From the NCBI GenBank assembly GCA_018873245.2, contig JAEMBT020000003.1:7769843-7833842 (forward strand): 64,000 nt of DNA, given 5' to 3'. Under the pieces are notes generated by a model, which was given only the letters and a program-made list of their open reading frames with translations, made no database searches and was not told where the DNA came from. Position numbers and translations under genes: made by a program. The DNA is from Archegozetes longisetosus. Lineage: Eukaryota; Arthropoda; Arachnida; Sarcoptiformes; Trhypochthoniidae. Of the stretch, positions 13,101-26,141 are shown in pieces. Within the stretch, counting starts at the first letter, position 1, and each line of letters starts with the position of its first letter.

Positions 13101-16100
13101 TTTCATAATCTAGTCAACACAGAATTTGCCAGAATTCTCAATAGAAATTGCTTTTTAGTGTGAAAACATTTTGTGAATGAAACAAATAAGAAATATTGTT
13201 GAAGCGCTAATTTATATCACGAAAATGCGTAAATGCAGCGGAAGTGGCCCTTCGGTGTGATCCTCAAGCAATTGAGTTTCACGAATGGTTTCCTCCCACG
13301 CACTACATCTCTATGGCTAAATAGAGGCAATTAATAGGTTTTTTGTTTTGAATCAATTTAGAGAAACTCATGCAATTTAGTAATGCGTTCACCTGTTGTC
13401 GCTCTAAACATCACGTCTTATGTTAATTTGGTTGTTAACTCAAAACTTAAGAGCATCAAAATAGAGAAGTATTCACACAAAAGCTTCATTAATTAAATGA
13501 GCTCAACCAAGCATTTGAGTCAGAATTTCAGCATTTGGATAAAGAAAATAATCAAAAGTGTTTTCATGGTTCAATCAACACGTGAGCCAAATTAGTAAAC
13601 ATAATGTGCTTCAGTCTACAATCAAATAATAATATACAGGTATATGTTTCCGAAGAGTTATAACTTGTATTTTGGTTACGTATAAATAGTTAATATCCTT
13701 TTTTCGTTAGCCAATCTATGGAAATGTTAGGAATTATTATTCTGAATTCACGATATTTCATGTTAGAAGATATGAGTATAAGCCTAAGGGAGTGATAGAA
13801 CATCAATTTATATGAAATACCTGTTTTCAGTGCAACTCGATTCTCCAATCAATTAACAACAGACCATCGCTAGCTATCAGTAATTCCACACACGCGTTCT
13901 TACCGGATGTCGAACCGGTATGTCCACAAATTTCATATTTGCCAATATTTTTTGCGAACCCAACAGAAATAATTACATTAAACTCATACATTCAACGTTT
14001 TGTTTCACTTTTACAACTTTTTAAGAAAAAATTCCAATAAGATGATCGTCGAGTAGTCAGCGATACAGCGATAGTTTGTTAGACTATTTTTATTGTCCTT
14101 AAAGAAAGGCAATCGTATGCTTTTTGTTAGTCATTACACCATATTATTATAGAATACAATTTTTATTTGATTAATTGATTGTGAGCAACAATTTATAAAG
14201 TATTCCAATCATGTCATCGCTTATAACAAGAGATTCGAGTTTTAAATTTATATCTAATTTTGTCTCAAACTCGCATTCACATAAACTTAAATTATATTAT
14301 TTTTTTTGGAAACTTTCTTAATTATACCTTTCATTAATCATTGCATTTATCCATCAGATAATAGTCAAATGTGAGCAAATCTCTATTTCAAAAAAAACTC
14401 TTATTAAGTAATTCTTATCATATATCAAACTTTTTTCACTAAAAACATTTAATATTTTAAAAATGGTATGCATTTATAACTTGTCAATGTCACTAAATTG
14501 TTGGCCAAGAAGCTATGTCTTCCAAAACTGCAATTACAATCCGAAAATTAAAGATAAAGCACCCGTACAGGTATTCCCAAAGAGCAATATTTTCATCTTC
14601 TTTTTCAGCAACCTTGTTACCAGTGCTTCAAATACTTCAATAGCCAAGAGTTTAAATAATCTCAAAATGTTTCGTCTATCAGTTATCTCAAAAAATTTTG
14701 CGTCACATTCAAAGCGACTAAGACTTGAGAACATTTCTGAAAGACTTTCGATTACATTAAAGTTTTACATTTCATAATTGCCTTCGTTGATAACCCCATT
14801 CATATCTAAATTTTTACCCTTTTTCAGTCAAGTCGATTATTTAATAAAGTCTTATCTAAATTTTATAGAATTTTAATGAAAATATTACTTTTACGCAAAC
14901 TTTTATCTATACTTTTTGATCTATTATAGAAACTTATGAGCACTTAATCTTAAAATTTTTGCGAAAAATCGAGGAATTTACTTAGAATTTATAATTTAGT
15001 ACTGGTATAAGAGAGCTTAAAAAATTCAAGAGCATCGACTCACGAGTATTTCAAACACGTTTTTTTTAATATTAATTTTCAGCATTACGGCTGAATAAAT
15101 AAATTTAAGTATTGAAGATGCAATTTATTTTTGCATAGATTTTCAGTTTCCATACAATGTTGTTAAGTAGAAAGCATTTTTGCCGTCTAGGTATCAAAAT
15201 GAACTACTTCAGCTTTTATTCCTCACAGCCACAAATTAGTAAGTCCTTATTCTAAACCGATCATTATGTTATATCGAGCTTATGCTACCTGTCATTTCAC
15301 TTTCATTACAAATATTATCAGCTCAACTGTCATTACGAATTATCTGCGAATACCCAATTCGTGCGAACTGTTAAACTGAAAATGTTCAATTCATAACATG
15401 AATGAACAAATGACGTGTTACTTAACAAATTAAGGTATGACTTTTGATTTTCGTATTTTAATCAATGTAAACGAGATGACACAATATTTTTGTGAATAAT
15501 TATCTAAAAACTGAATCGAAAATGAGTTTGAGTAAAATTGGATGATTTATGTGTACTTATACAGATCTTCAATAATAGAGCTTAACTAAAATTAAAACAA
15601 CTCGTAGTGTTTGTGAATTATTAAAACTCACGAATCTGTCATCGAAAGCGGATAAATCATCAAAAAAAGTTCGAACATGTCCAATATTGATAATAGATTT
15701 GTTTTGAAAATTCATAAATACAACACATATTTTAATTACAAAGTTTCTTAATTAAAACAACTTGATTTTGTTTAACTAATCGGTTAGATAAATATAATGC
15801 CTGAGGCTTTACTTTTAGCTAAATCTTAAAAAGTAATTTATTATTTATTAGTAAAGACAAAAATTTACAATATTTTTGTAAAGACTGAAGACTGTTCAAC
15901 TTATATTGTAATTAAAATGCAAAAGACGATCTCTATTTGTCTTAATTAGCAGCAATTAACATAAAATTTACAGATACCTATGTTGATAGCAAAAGTCGAG
16001 ATAAGTTAGGATCAGAACATGAACTTATCTCATTAACTTAATTATAGTTATCATAAACTTGTCAAACGCATCTTTAAACCAAAATCCACTATTGATTTTC

Positions 16101-16900
16101 TGTAAATTTGATTATTACTAAATAATTTGAGCGATCAAAAGGTTGAAGTTGATCGTTTAGATTCTCGAGACTTCATAGTTAGAAGACAACACATTGAAAA
16201 TAATCATTATCATAATATTGATTACACAGCGCAACAGTCATAATAATTGTCAATTAACCTGTATTATTTAGATAAAACACGACTAATTATTGAACAAAAT
16301 TCTAAAATTTGATAATTGATTCTTTCAAACTTTGACTTACACTATAAATGAGCTTTTGTTTTACTTGAAATATAATAACTTTTGATTACTATTTTGATGG
16401 ATCAATTACTAATTACTTAATAATTTAGAGTATACTTCATACTCGTAGCTATAACAAAATAAGTATAAACAAAACATTCACGCCTTTTATACATAAATGG
16501 AATAGACTATGGAATAATTCATAAAAGCTACTAACAGACTTTCAGGTTTCATAGCATTATCATTTAGTAAGAATCCTTTTAAACTCAAGTTCAGCCTATT
16601 GTATTCATTTAAGTCGAAAGAATTTAATTTGAGACGTTGATAAATAATTATGAATTTTTGACTTCAAATTTGCATAGAAGATAAGTTGAAGATAAAAGCT
16701 TGTGCAATTCTTGCAAGTTAATAATAAATGAGAGACACATTATTTACATAATGAAGCAAAGAACATTTGTACGTCTGGGTCGCATTGGGTCAGACTTGCA
16801 GACTGATTGTAATGCATATCCAATTCTGTGATTTACTAAAAGTCTAATATTGTTGAGTAAAATATGTCAGACATCGTGATTTTGTGAAAGCAATGAATAA
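4110..16900. other. Gene-poor AT-rich spacer
   Basis: About 12.8 kb without a supportable gene. It is 70% or more A+T in most places, with short chance frames on both strands. Small GC-richer patches at about 8970-9120, 9340-9400, 12690-12790 and 13230-13320 have no clear coding frame with splice sites. The 12690-12790 patch holds two diverged copies of a CATCTCACCTG-containing segment. The overlapping frames at 14463-14777 (+) and 14534-14734 (-) show no family resemblance. Confidence 0.5.
10499..10545. repeat. Short ACATA(AGGTA) tandem repeat
   Basis: Degenerate tandem array. Two perfect CATAAGGTAA units are followed by several CATAA/CATAG units. Confidence 0.85.
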
Positions 16901-16906
16901 AAAATA

Positions 16907-17330
16907 TACAGTCGGCTCGCAAGGTATATACGCATAAATGTGTGTATGTGCACGTGTTCAGACTCACGTTTCATTTGCGTAAGGGATGTCTTGATGGCCT
17001 TTAGACAAACTTTTACTTTCAATAAGAATTGACCAAATTGGTAAATCGTTTAACGGTCGGGTCAGGGACGTATTGAATGTGATAGACAGGAAAACTCATA
17101 GACAACAATGTTGTGATCCGCTCAAAAGGATGGATACTTGCCGTTATGCAAAACTGCCTGACGGGAAACGGATAACTTTGGTCCTAATATAGCGGTAAAC
17201 GTAAAAAAGATCTTACGTCTAAGGGACAGTTATTCACTTATTCACTTTAAGAGCCCAACTGTTGCGCTATTGCCTGGGAATGCGCTAAAAACTGATGCGG
17301 GACTTTGTCGGGGGTTTTTTGTGTGGATTA
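16907..17330. other. GC-rich island, possible decayed mobile element
   Basis: About 420 bp that is visibly richer in G+C than its surroundings. The left edge reads TACAGTCGGCTCGCAAGG, which resembles the ends of Tc1/mariner-like elements, including the TA dinucleotide. I found no matching inverted end on the right. Several frames are open for 40-55 codons on both strands. The best is minus strand 17183-17019, preceded by an acceptor-like ATTAG. No transposase motif (DDE catalytic triad) can be read. A mobile-element origin is a guess. A decayed exon or a structured RNA is also possible. Confidence 0.25.
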
Positions 17331-18220
17331 TGACTTCAGGAGAACTTTTTTACGCAAAGAAAAAATTGAAAGTAAAGTAAAAATATGTTTAGTCAACAGA
17401 TTTGTTGAAAGTGTATAATGAAATGGACAGCAAAGTAGAAGCTATGGTAACTGGATTCTAGGATGGCGATCATTTGTATGACTAATATGGCCGATAGATA
17501 TAATTAACTAATACTTAAGCTACAATAGGCCATATTTAAAGAGTGTAAACACGCGGATGTGTATTAGGAAACGGACTAATAATAGGGTATCTACTATTAT
17601 GGCTGTAATAAAAGCTTTAATGTTATGCTTTCGTCTCAAGCAGAATTATTCATCAGACAAGTTTCATTGTTGTTAAGTTATATGTTTTCTATTTTACTAA
17701 ATACTGTTTTTGTTTTCTGTCAAATTATAAAAATCAATCTTAACTCTTAATATACATGATTTAATTCCTTATTTGAACTAGTCTCTCATTTAGATAAACA
17801 TAATATTTATGATATTTATGCGGACTGTTTCAAATTTAAGTTATGAGTTATTACTTTCATTAGATTTGTTTGAAAATTTATGGAAATGTATTTAATGTTC
17901 TATTTTTAATCTTGATTGAGAAACACAACCACAACGTTAATTTAAGTTAATGAGTATTATTTTTAGTCAACATCCAGACTCACGATCTAAAATTAGTTCT
18001 TAAAAACGTATCTTAGTGTGTGCGCTCTACCTTTACAGTTATAGTCTAATTGACTAGTTTAGACGGCTAACAGTAGCTTCAACAAGTTTTTGTGACAATT
18101 GTAGTGCAGTTAAAAAAGGGCTTGTTAGATATAGTGGTTGAGTGAGATTGTTTATGCTAGTTTGTCATATAGCCATATTGTTATATAGCCATATGGCCAC
18201 TTTCCACAACTTATCGGTCA

Positions 18221-18301
18221 ACCACAAAAAATAACATATTTGGGTCATATATGCAAACATAACTCCAATTGTCATATGGACTTGACATATGTTATTGTGG
18301 T
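18221..18301. repeat. Imperfect inverted repeat (palindrome)
   Basis: The left arm, starting ACCACAA and ending TAACATAT (18221-18239), pairs with ATATGTTATTGTGGT (18287-18301) with a four-base bulge. Direct repeats of CATATAGCCATAT-like sequence lie just to the left (18165-18197). The structure is consistent with a small non-autonomous transposon remnant. Confidence 0.6.
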
Positions 18302-18399
18302 CTTCAAACTACATAAAACCATCCTTGTCCGCGACAAACAACAGATCTATACTCTACGTATCAACACAACCCTTCTAACTGTTTCGGTTTGATTGAAAA

Positions 18400-18429
18400 G
18401 TGGTTTTGTTGTCGCATGTGACAAACCAC
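18400..18429. repeat. Short hairpin
   Basis: GTGGTTT at 18400-18406 pairs with AAACCAC at 18423-18429. The loop contains a second small palindrome, GTCGCATGTGAC. It lies 100 bp to the right of the inverted repeat at 18221-18301. Confidence 0.6.
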
Positions 18430-19808
18430 CTACATGTCAACCAATAATACAGAAATAGTAACTATATCTCCGATTCAATAGAAGAATAACAGAAATAAGT
18501 CTCAATTGTAAAAAATGAAATGAAAAAATTCAATGAAATATAATACCTGCATATAAGGGAAATGAATTTCTGTCAAAAGGAAGGCATTGTTAAGGCTCAC
18601 CAGAGCTTTGTTATCGCAAATGGTCACAGATTTTTTAGCTTCAGTTTTTCTTAGACCCTATTTCTATAACTGAACTTTTCCGTTACATTCACTCAACTTT
18701 ATTAATTCACAGCAAAAAATAAGTTTAAACTAAATAAATCTGAGAAAAAATATGTGATCGTATGTTCTATTAAAATAAATAAGCGGTTCAGCTCTTTCAT
18801 GTTTTATGAAGACCTCAAACTTATCCGGAGATTATTTAAATTTATGTAAATCTAATCAGGAAAAACACTCTAACAAAACGATAATGTGAGATACTGTGTG
18901 TCGAAAATCAAAAAGTTTAATTGACTAATGCTTCAAGTTAGCGATGCTTTACAATCAATTTGATTTACAGTCCAATATTTGGAAAATAAATTCGTACTTT
19001 CTGAATCTAATTACGCTCAATGACCGTAAATGCTTTAATCCTCAAGACTTGCAAACTCTGAATAGGAACCTGAGATCCAGACTAGTATTATGTAAATAAC
19101 ATTAGTAAAAATTTTATTTTCAACCAAATTTAAATCCGATTTATCACCCGATTAGTCAAAACAGGATCGAGTTAAGCGCAAAAAATTATTTTTCGTAGTC
19201 TAGTATCATTTACACATGATTTGGTTTTCTTTTAGTTTGGACTTATGATTCGAACAAATGAAAAAGAAATCTATCAGACTTAGCTTGAAATAAGACGAAA
19301 ACATCTCATCTGAATGGATGATCTAAATTTGACTAAAAAAGTTTGTAACGGGATTAGCAACGGTTAGGCATTGAATAGCAAACTTGAAACCAATTCTCGG
19401 ACAATAGGCATTTGCTTCAAAAATAGCCGTTTCAATTGTTCAAATTTGACCCTTTTATAGGTTTAGACATTTAGAAAAAACGGCTTCACTTATTTTTTCA
19501 GAAATCTTTCGTATGTTCATATCCTGGCCACCCTCCGAGTCTATGTCAATTTAATCTCACAGTATTATCAACGCCTGCCAATCATAACTGTTGAAAGTGT
19601 ACAACAAAATAGGACACTAACACTATTTGTTCAGTTGTATAGATCTAAAGAAGTACTCTTTGGTTGACTGTCTCAGCGAAGACAATATAAAGTTAAAGAG
19701 CGGATCATTAAAAAAGTATTGATGATTGAGGAAAATTGCATTGTGCCTAACATGAGACACGTGGCCATTAATAAAGTTGGTTTTTATACAGTTGTATATA
19801 CTTAGGAT

Positions 19809-19857
19809 GTATTGGCGCACCTAATTTAGTCCCGCCTGTTGTATGCATCGCCAATAC
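19809..19857. repeat. 9-bp perfect inverted repeat
   Basis: GTATTGGCG (19809-19817) and CGCCAATAC (19849-19857) are perfect complements around a 31-base loop. A similar string, AGTATTGGCGCAC, recurs alone near 58186-58201. Confidence 0.6.
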
Positions 19858-20531
19858 TAATATCTGAATTTAATACTCTTAATGACATCGAACATTATGC
19901 TATAATAGCAAAAAATTCAACCACAATTGCAGGCAACAACACAAACCATTTGGCCTATTCATCAAGAATTAAAAACACTTATAAGCTTTGCTTCTCAAAG
20001 TCCGATTTGAAAGTCTTCAATTAGGGGATGTGGTGTATGGTACGCTTGTTTGGATGCTAGAAACCAACCGAATCCCTGCGCACAATGGCTACAACCTATC
20101 ATTAGATATCTATAGCCCGAGCACGATATGAACTTCTATTTAGACACTGCAAACACTATTTTCTATGCCCTAAAGGTTTACTATCAGAAAATTTATAATA
20201 AATTTTTTCTGTTAGATAATATAAATTCAATGCAAAGGTCACATCTCGAATCTTAGATGCGGTGAGTAATGTTGATGAAGAATATCCATCTGTAATGATG
20301 ACCCTCTGGGGAGGGAATATCATAGTCTCGAATTGCTTTTATAATATAAACTACTTGTTTTGCATGCAATTTAGTTATTTTTATTAAAAAACCCAAATAA
20401 CTTTTATGGACATCGTATTTAAAAAGAGACGCCGTAAGAATAAAGAAAAAAAGTTATAGATTATAAAACGAAATATACTTTAAGCTAATGGCAAATATCA
20501 AATTTGGTTTGAATTAGTATTTCACATATGT

Positions 20532-20604
20532 TCGGTTAGCGCTATAGAGTGCAATCTCTCATTGAACTAATATCAGAGATAGAGCTTTATAGTGCTCAGC
20601 CGAC
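20532..20604. repeat. Palindromic MITE-like element, copy 1
   Basis: Imperfect hairpin of about 73 bp. The left arm, TCGGTTAGCGCTATAGAG, pairs with the right arm, which ends CTTTATAGTGCTCAGCCGA. A related copy is at 26064-26141. Confidence 0.6.
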
Positions 20605-23600
20605 GGTATAGTAATACACATAAATTTATCTTATCTCAAATAATAACTATCTTCCAAATGAATTTATTTCCATATCTTTTATAAGATTGATAAATAAAGA
20701 AATGCCAAATAATATAATTTCGTACATAATCTGCAGCAAAATCTAATTTGGCAAAGCTTTTCAAACAGCTAAAGTGATTGAAACTTAGTTCAGGTAAATC
20801 TTAGGATTTTCGAGTTCAACAACTGTTAAGTGTTTGTGTATCAATACTGTTAGAACGCACAGCAAATACTTTCTTCCTCTTTACAGCTATTTTAAGCTTT
20901 GTGTGAATTTTCAGTCAGTTTACTTAATTTTCTTTACTTTCTTTATTTAGGCTTCTATTTCGAAAAGTCTGAAATATCTTTTAGAAGTTATCTTTATGTA
21001 TATTTCGAATCAGATTTGATGTTAACTTGACATAAAACTTTGATCTCTATGAAACACGAAAAAGATCAAAAGCAACATTGAAATCATAAACTCACACTGA
21101 GTTTAATGAGCCAAACATAGAGATATGACGAGATAGTGATATACAGTCAACGTTGAACGATGAGCTTCACTAGACATGAACTAGTAAAGGAGCCTTTGTT
21201 CGTTATTCATTGATTGCTTTTTGTAAAATAATTTTAAAAATGGTTAATTGTTCAAAACAAATATTTGATCAAGACTTGCAATCAATACGTAAAAGAAAGT
21301 AAAAGCAAAAAACGAGTCAAAGTATGTTTTTGGATTTAGCCGTTTAATAATGTGATTGACTATCTGTTCAATAGGAATCATTTAAAACTGCATTTACTTT
21401 TAAAACTTGTAAACAAAATACATTATGAGCTAAGGATCTCCCCAGGATTTGATGGGTCGACAACTTTTCTAGTGAACAGTTGGCCTCTATTACAGGTTAA
21501 TAAAAGAGTACCAGTAAGTCACTAACTAAAGTAACTGCAAAACCGATCTTTAAAGAAAATATTGATCTGTCAAATAGTATTGAGAGCAATAATAAAGGAA
21601 TTATAGCTAAGGTAACCTTAACAAAATCGCTTACTATTGAATAACTATAAATTTACGATTCAATTATAATAAATAGTTAAGTTTGACGTATTGGCAAAAT
21701 AACAGTTTAGGACTAGATGTAAGGGTAAACAAGTGTGTGAATCGCTTTTTCACAATCACGAGGTATCGATCTGACGGTCACAAATAGAACGGAAAAAATC
21801 AATGGAAACTCAGTCTTTCCCTAAAAAATACTCGACTAAAAAGTAAAATGATTCAACAAAATATTGTCGCTTAGAGTTGGGTCATTCGGGATAACAACAA
21901 TAAGGTTTCAAAGTGAAGGACTCCACTCGAAACTGGGTCGAAATCATGATAAAATTAACCAAACTGTCTATAGCGTTACCTTTATATACGTGACTCTTAT
22001 GAATAGCAAGCTCTTCAAGCTGGGAACCACTGAAGATGTTGTGACACAGTTCACAGCACGGGTTTAAAAACAAATTTTCTTTTTCATATTCCATCCATCA
22101 GAGCTGGATCGGGTTATATAATTATTCAGATTCAGTTAATTCATTAACTCCATATTTTGTCTGGTGTTATAAATTACTTTTCTTAAATATAATTTTGTTT
22201 TTGTTAATTAGAGGATTTAGATTTTGGTACCAAAACATATAGTTATAATTGATAAATTGTCATTCTATACCTCTAGTTCAATTATGACAAAACCCTTAGT
22301 TTTGTTTTTTTTTAATTTTTCTATACTAGTATCAGCAAGAAGTTGATCGCAAATTTATTATAAACGTGTCAAGTTTTAGCTCTTAATTAAAGAGTTTAAA
22401 ATTGTCTGTGTCTATCGCAGGTACATTTAATAGGTTTTTTGAAGGAATATTGATGATAGCTTCATATATGATGCATAGTTTTATATTGAATTGACGAGAT
22501 TGCCAATGCGCAAATTTGTATATTAAACCTGGCAATTAATTTAGAACAATTGAAAAAATAACGATTAATCCTTAACCACTGCTTGCCGTGTTAGTTAATA
22601 GTTTCGTTAATAGTTTCAGAACTCGAATACGAGAAGTATTGAAAAATGAAGTTATAGCTAATAAATATGAGTAAGGAATTAATTTTATCAATGAAATACA
22701 AGTGAAGAGAATAGTAGGGATAGTCGATTATAAAGCTTACCATAAATACAAACGTAATATCAGTTCTAATTGAGGTACAGTTGTTCGTGGAGGTCTTTTC
22801 CAATAGATTATAGATCGATCAAATTGCAAAATACCATCGATTGCCTCGAGTATTATACTATTGTTAGCCAATAAGAATCATTTATCCGCTCATTCAAGTT
22901 TGTTCAGTTTAGTTTTAATCCGATTTATTTATTTGCTAACATTGATTTAGTCATTCTCTGCAATGACAAACCTATTTCTGTTAAGTAAAATGTATAATTA
23001 AATCTAAGCCAACAATTTAGGCGTTTCTTCATATCTGAATTTTCAATCTTAATCAGAAAGCATTATGTGTAATGCATTAATACTGTCGACTTGATTATCA
23101 AATTAAATCTAGTCTCCAATCGCCTCAAACTTTCAGTGTTTTGCTACAAAAATGCGAAATTTTTATAAATTGCAAATAAATTTTTTTCATAAAAACGATT
23201 TAAATAGAACAGCAAAAGGAAAGATCTTATGAATTGTTGATGGAATTTGAGCAAATATTTCTATTAAGAAAAGAATTTGCAATCAAGATAAAGATGAAAA
23301 ATCAGAAAATTCTTCTTTAATAGCGTCCCTCATTTCTCACATTCAAAACTTATAAATTACACATTTCAAGCTTACTTGTATTTCAAAAATTGCAAGCACT
23401 CAATGCTTTTGATTTGATTTTTCTTCGAGTATTCATTTAGAGATGTATTTGAGCTAATATGAAATTATTGTATGAGCGAAAAAGCAATAAAAGTAATAAA
23501 TGCATGTAATTACCATGTCTTACATTTTGAAATATTGAGTCTTTAGTCAAAGTCATTGGCACGAAGTTCCGTTTAATATTGACTCAATAAATAATTTAAA

Positions 23601-25004
23601 CGAATATTAATGAAGCTCTGGATGTGAAAAGTTGAAGTTTTAATTAATACTGAAATTTATTTGGCAAAAATTTCAAATACAGATATCGTTATTGGATCAA
23701 CAGTGTATTATAAAGAAAATGTTTATAAAAACAATGGATTACTAACATATATGCTTAAATGATCGATTTAAATGTGATAAATTTAAATAACAAATCAATT
23801 TCTCATTGAAAGCGATCATTAGAGATAGGTCTGAATTATGCATAATGTGTATATGTGTTTGGATATATAATTAAATGATTTATGTTTACTAAAAGTATCA
23901 TTTTAATCGTATATGTATTCACGTAATTATTATTATGCGCAAAACTTTCTTCAACATGTTTTCGCTTAGAAACAATTAAAAATTTTTCAATAATTGACTG
24001 ATTGTTCAAGTTGATGATATAAGAGGCTGAAGAGACTGGTGGTCAACCACAGATTTATGCAAAGTATAGCATTTGAACGGTATGCAAGTGATTGAAGTGA
24101 TTCTCAGGCAAACCACCAAAGCTCGCAAATATGAGTTTAGGTCAATTATATGAGACCCCTTAAGGGTTCAATCACGTGAAATCTATTTTAGTAATTTATC
24201 AAACAAAACACTGTTATTATGTTTTTTGCTTTGCGTTCCAATCGCAACCATTTATGAAATGAATGCCAACTCGGCGCAATGTAAATCACATATCTGTATG
24301 AATGTATAGATATTTGTAGTGTTTTTATTATACAGTGTATACTAAAGTTTTTGAAGTATTGCCTGCGAGCGATCAGCATTACTATTCTGTCTCATTGCAT
24401 TTAATTGGTATCTATGAATTCTTAGCTTTTATTATTGCTTACAAGTCAATACAAATATCAAAAACACGTAAAGGCCACTAACAAAAGCCATACATCTGCT
24501 TTATCTGAATTAAACTATAATTTAAATAACTTCCGAGCATTCTAGACATTCAATAATACATTCTTTACCTGAAAAAGATTATCTCAATTAATCTCTATTC
24601 GCTTTCTGTTCAATCTACTGCTAAATATAGACTTATTTTAGCAATTTTTTAACGATAGAATCAATTTTCATCATTTTGATAGCATGACATACATTAGGCA
24701 TATAAAAGTAAAGGTATAGCCTATCAGGTATTCAAGTATCCAAATTGAAGAATAAACGAATCGCAAGCTTGATTGATGCACAAACAGATGCTAACAAGAT
24801 AGGAATGTAGAAATAAGTGTTGGTAAATAATGTTTAAATCAAAACATTGTGTTCAAGTAATTGTAAGAACACTTTATATTTATTGACGACTTGTTAGTTT
24901 ATCTAATATTGGCATTTATGTACTGAACTAAAGCACACTTAACCCTAGAGCTGAACATCTTAAAAGTTTTCACACCCGTAACCTTTTGCACTCACCCAAC
25001 CGTT

Positions 25005-25036
25005 CGCACTCTGGCCCGCATTCTGGCCCGCACTCT
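25005..25036. repeat. 12-bp tandem repeat, 2.7 copies
   Basis: Unit CGC(A)(C/T)TCTGGCC at 25005-25016, 25017-25028 and a partial copy to 25036. It is unusually G+C-rich for this region. Confidence 0.85.
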
Positions 25037-26063
25037 CTCATTATTGATTGAGAAATCTATTCATTTTTCTTATCAAAGATTGAGGAAAAAGTGGCCCAAA
25101 GTTTTCCTTTAATTTTGCCTTCAATTAAAAGTACTCATCACAAGAAGTAATTCCTTGAGCGTTGTAAGAATAAGGATAAATTTTTCCATATTCTTATCTC
25201 TTGAACTGTGTTCGTATCCCATAAACTTTTAAAACGTTTGCTTTTCACTTAATTAACTAACATTTAGTCTTTTGAACCAATTTTGAATTTATTTAATAAA
25301 TCAATTGATAATGTATTTTAGTTGTAAGCCTATTGCTGTAGTTGTGCGCTTTGAATGCCTTTATCAAGGGTTCGATAAAAATGATTTATTTTTTCGTGGT
25401 TATTAGTTATATTTCAAATTTTTTAATAAAGTATCAATGAAACGCCTCCTATTGTTTATGCAAACTTAACAGTTTGTTGGCCCAAAAAACAAAGATGAAA
25501 ACTTATCTAAAATACCAGTACTTGTTGGGAATATAGATGATTGCAATATTTATTGGATCGCGAGCGGGTTTGGTGTTGCTTAAAGCTCGACTGCTCAGCT
25601 CTATAGCGCTGTACAGCGGAGCCCATAACTAATCAACAAATTTGAACTACAAATTTTTGTGCAACTCGAGGACAAGGTTTGACATATTCTCTTATGTTAT
25701 TACCACTCAACTCATCACTCCACGGGAACTCAATTAGTTGCCTAAAACCAAAAGTACTCATACACAGACATATATATATAAAGCTGGCAAAAAACATGTT
25801 TTTTAAAACTTAAGTCTAAGTCAACATGAGGTCTTGCTTGAGAATAACATTTTTTGCTGGTTTACTTGACTACTTATAAAGTTGAAGAAAGTATTTCTTA
25901 TTAAACTACAAGCAATGACAAAAATACTAAAAATAATATATTGTTTATTGCTATGAGACATACTGGTAATAAATTTTCCAAATTCAAAAATAATCTCATT
26001 TACAACCATGTACATTTGTAATTCCATAATTACTAATATTTTATGGCCAAAATTTCATCAAAT

Positions 26064-26141
26064 TGTCGGCGAATAGCCATAGAGTCCTATCTCTAGTTTT
26101 ATTCGAGTAGGAGATATAGCTTTGTAGCACTCAATCGACCG
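26064..26141. repeat. Palindromic MITE-like element, copy 2
   Basis: This is related to 20532-20604. Both read, in order, CGG(T/C)..., a (G)C(T/C)ATAGAGT core, an ATCTCT block, a short loop, GAGAT(A)...AGCTTT(A/G)TAG(T/C)(G/A)CTC and a terminal CGAC. The arms GTCGGCGAATAGCCATAGAG and GATATAGC...CAATCGAC are imperfect complements. Two copies with the same architecture argue for a dispersed repeat family. Confidence 0.6.

Noticed and set aside
14463..14777. 104-aa plus frame and 66-aa antisense frame
   Set aside because: Frames of this length are expected by chance in AT-rich DNA of this size. No family resemblance, no good start context and no partner exon.
16982..17200. Plus-frame string GKSFNGRVRDVLN resembling an IS3-type integrase motif
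   Set aside because: The similarity covers about eight residues only, with no DDE residues and a stop soon after. A bacterial insertion sequence in this context would need far more.
21882..22094. Minus frame with C-x2-C...H-x2-H, possible zinc finger
   Set aside because: Spacing between the second Cys and first His is 14 rather than 12, and the conserved Phe/Leu spacing is off. The opposite strand is equally open.
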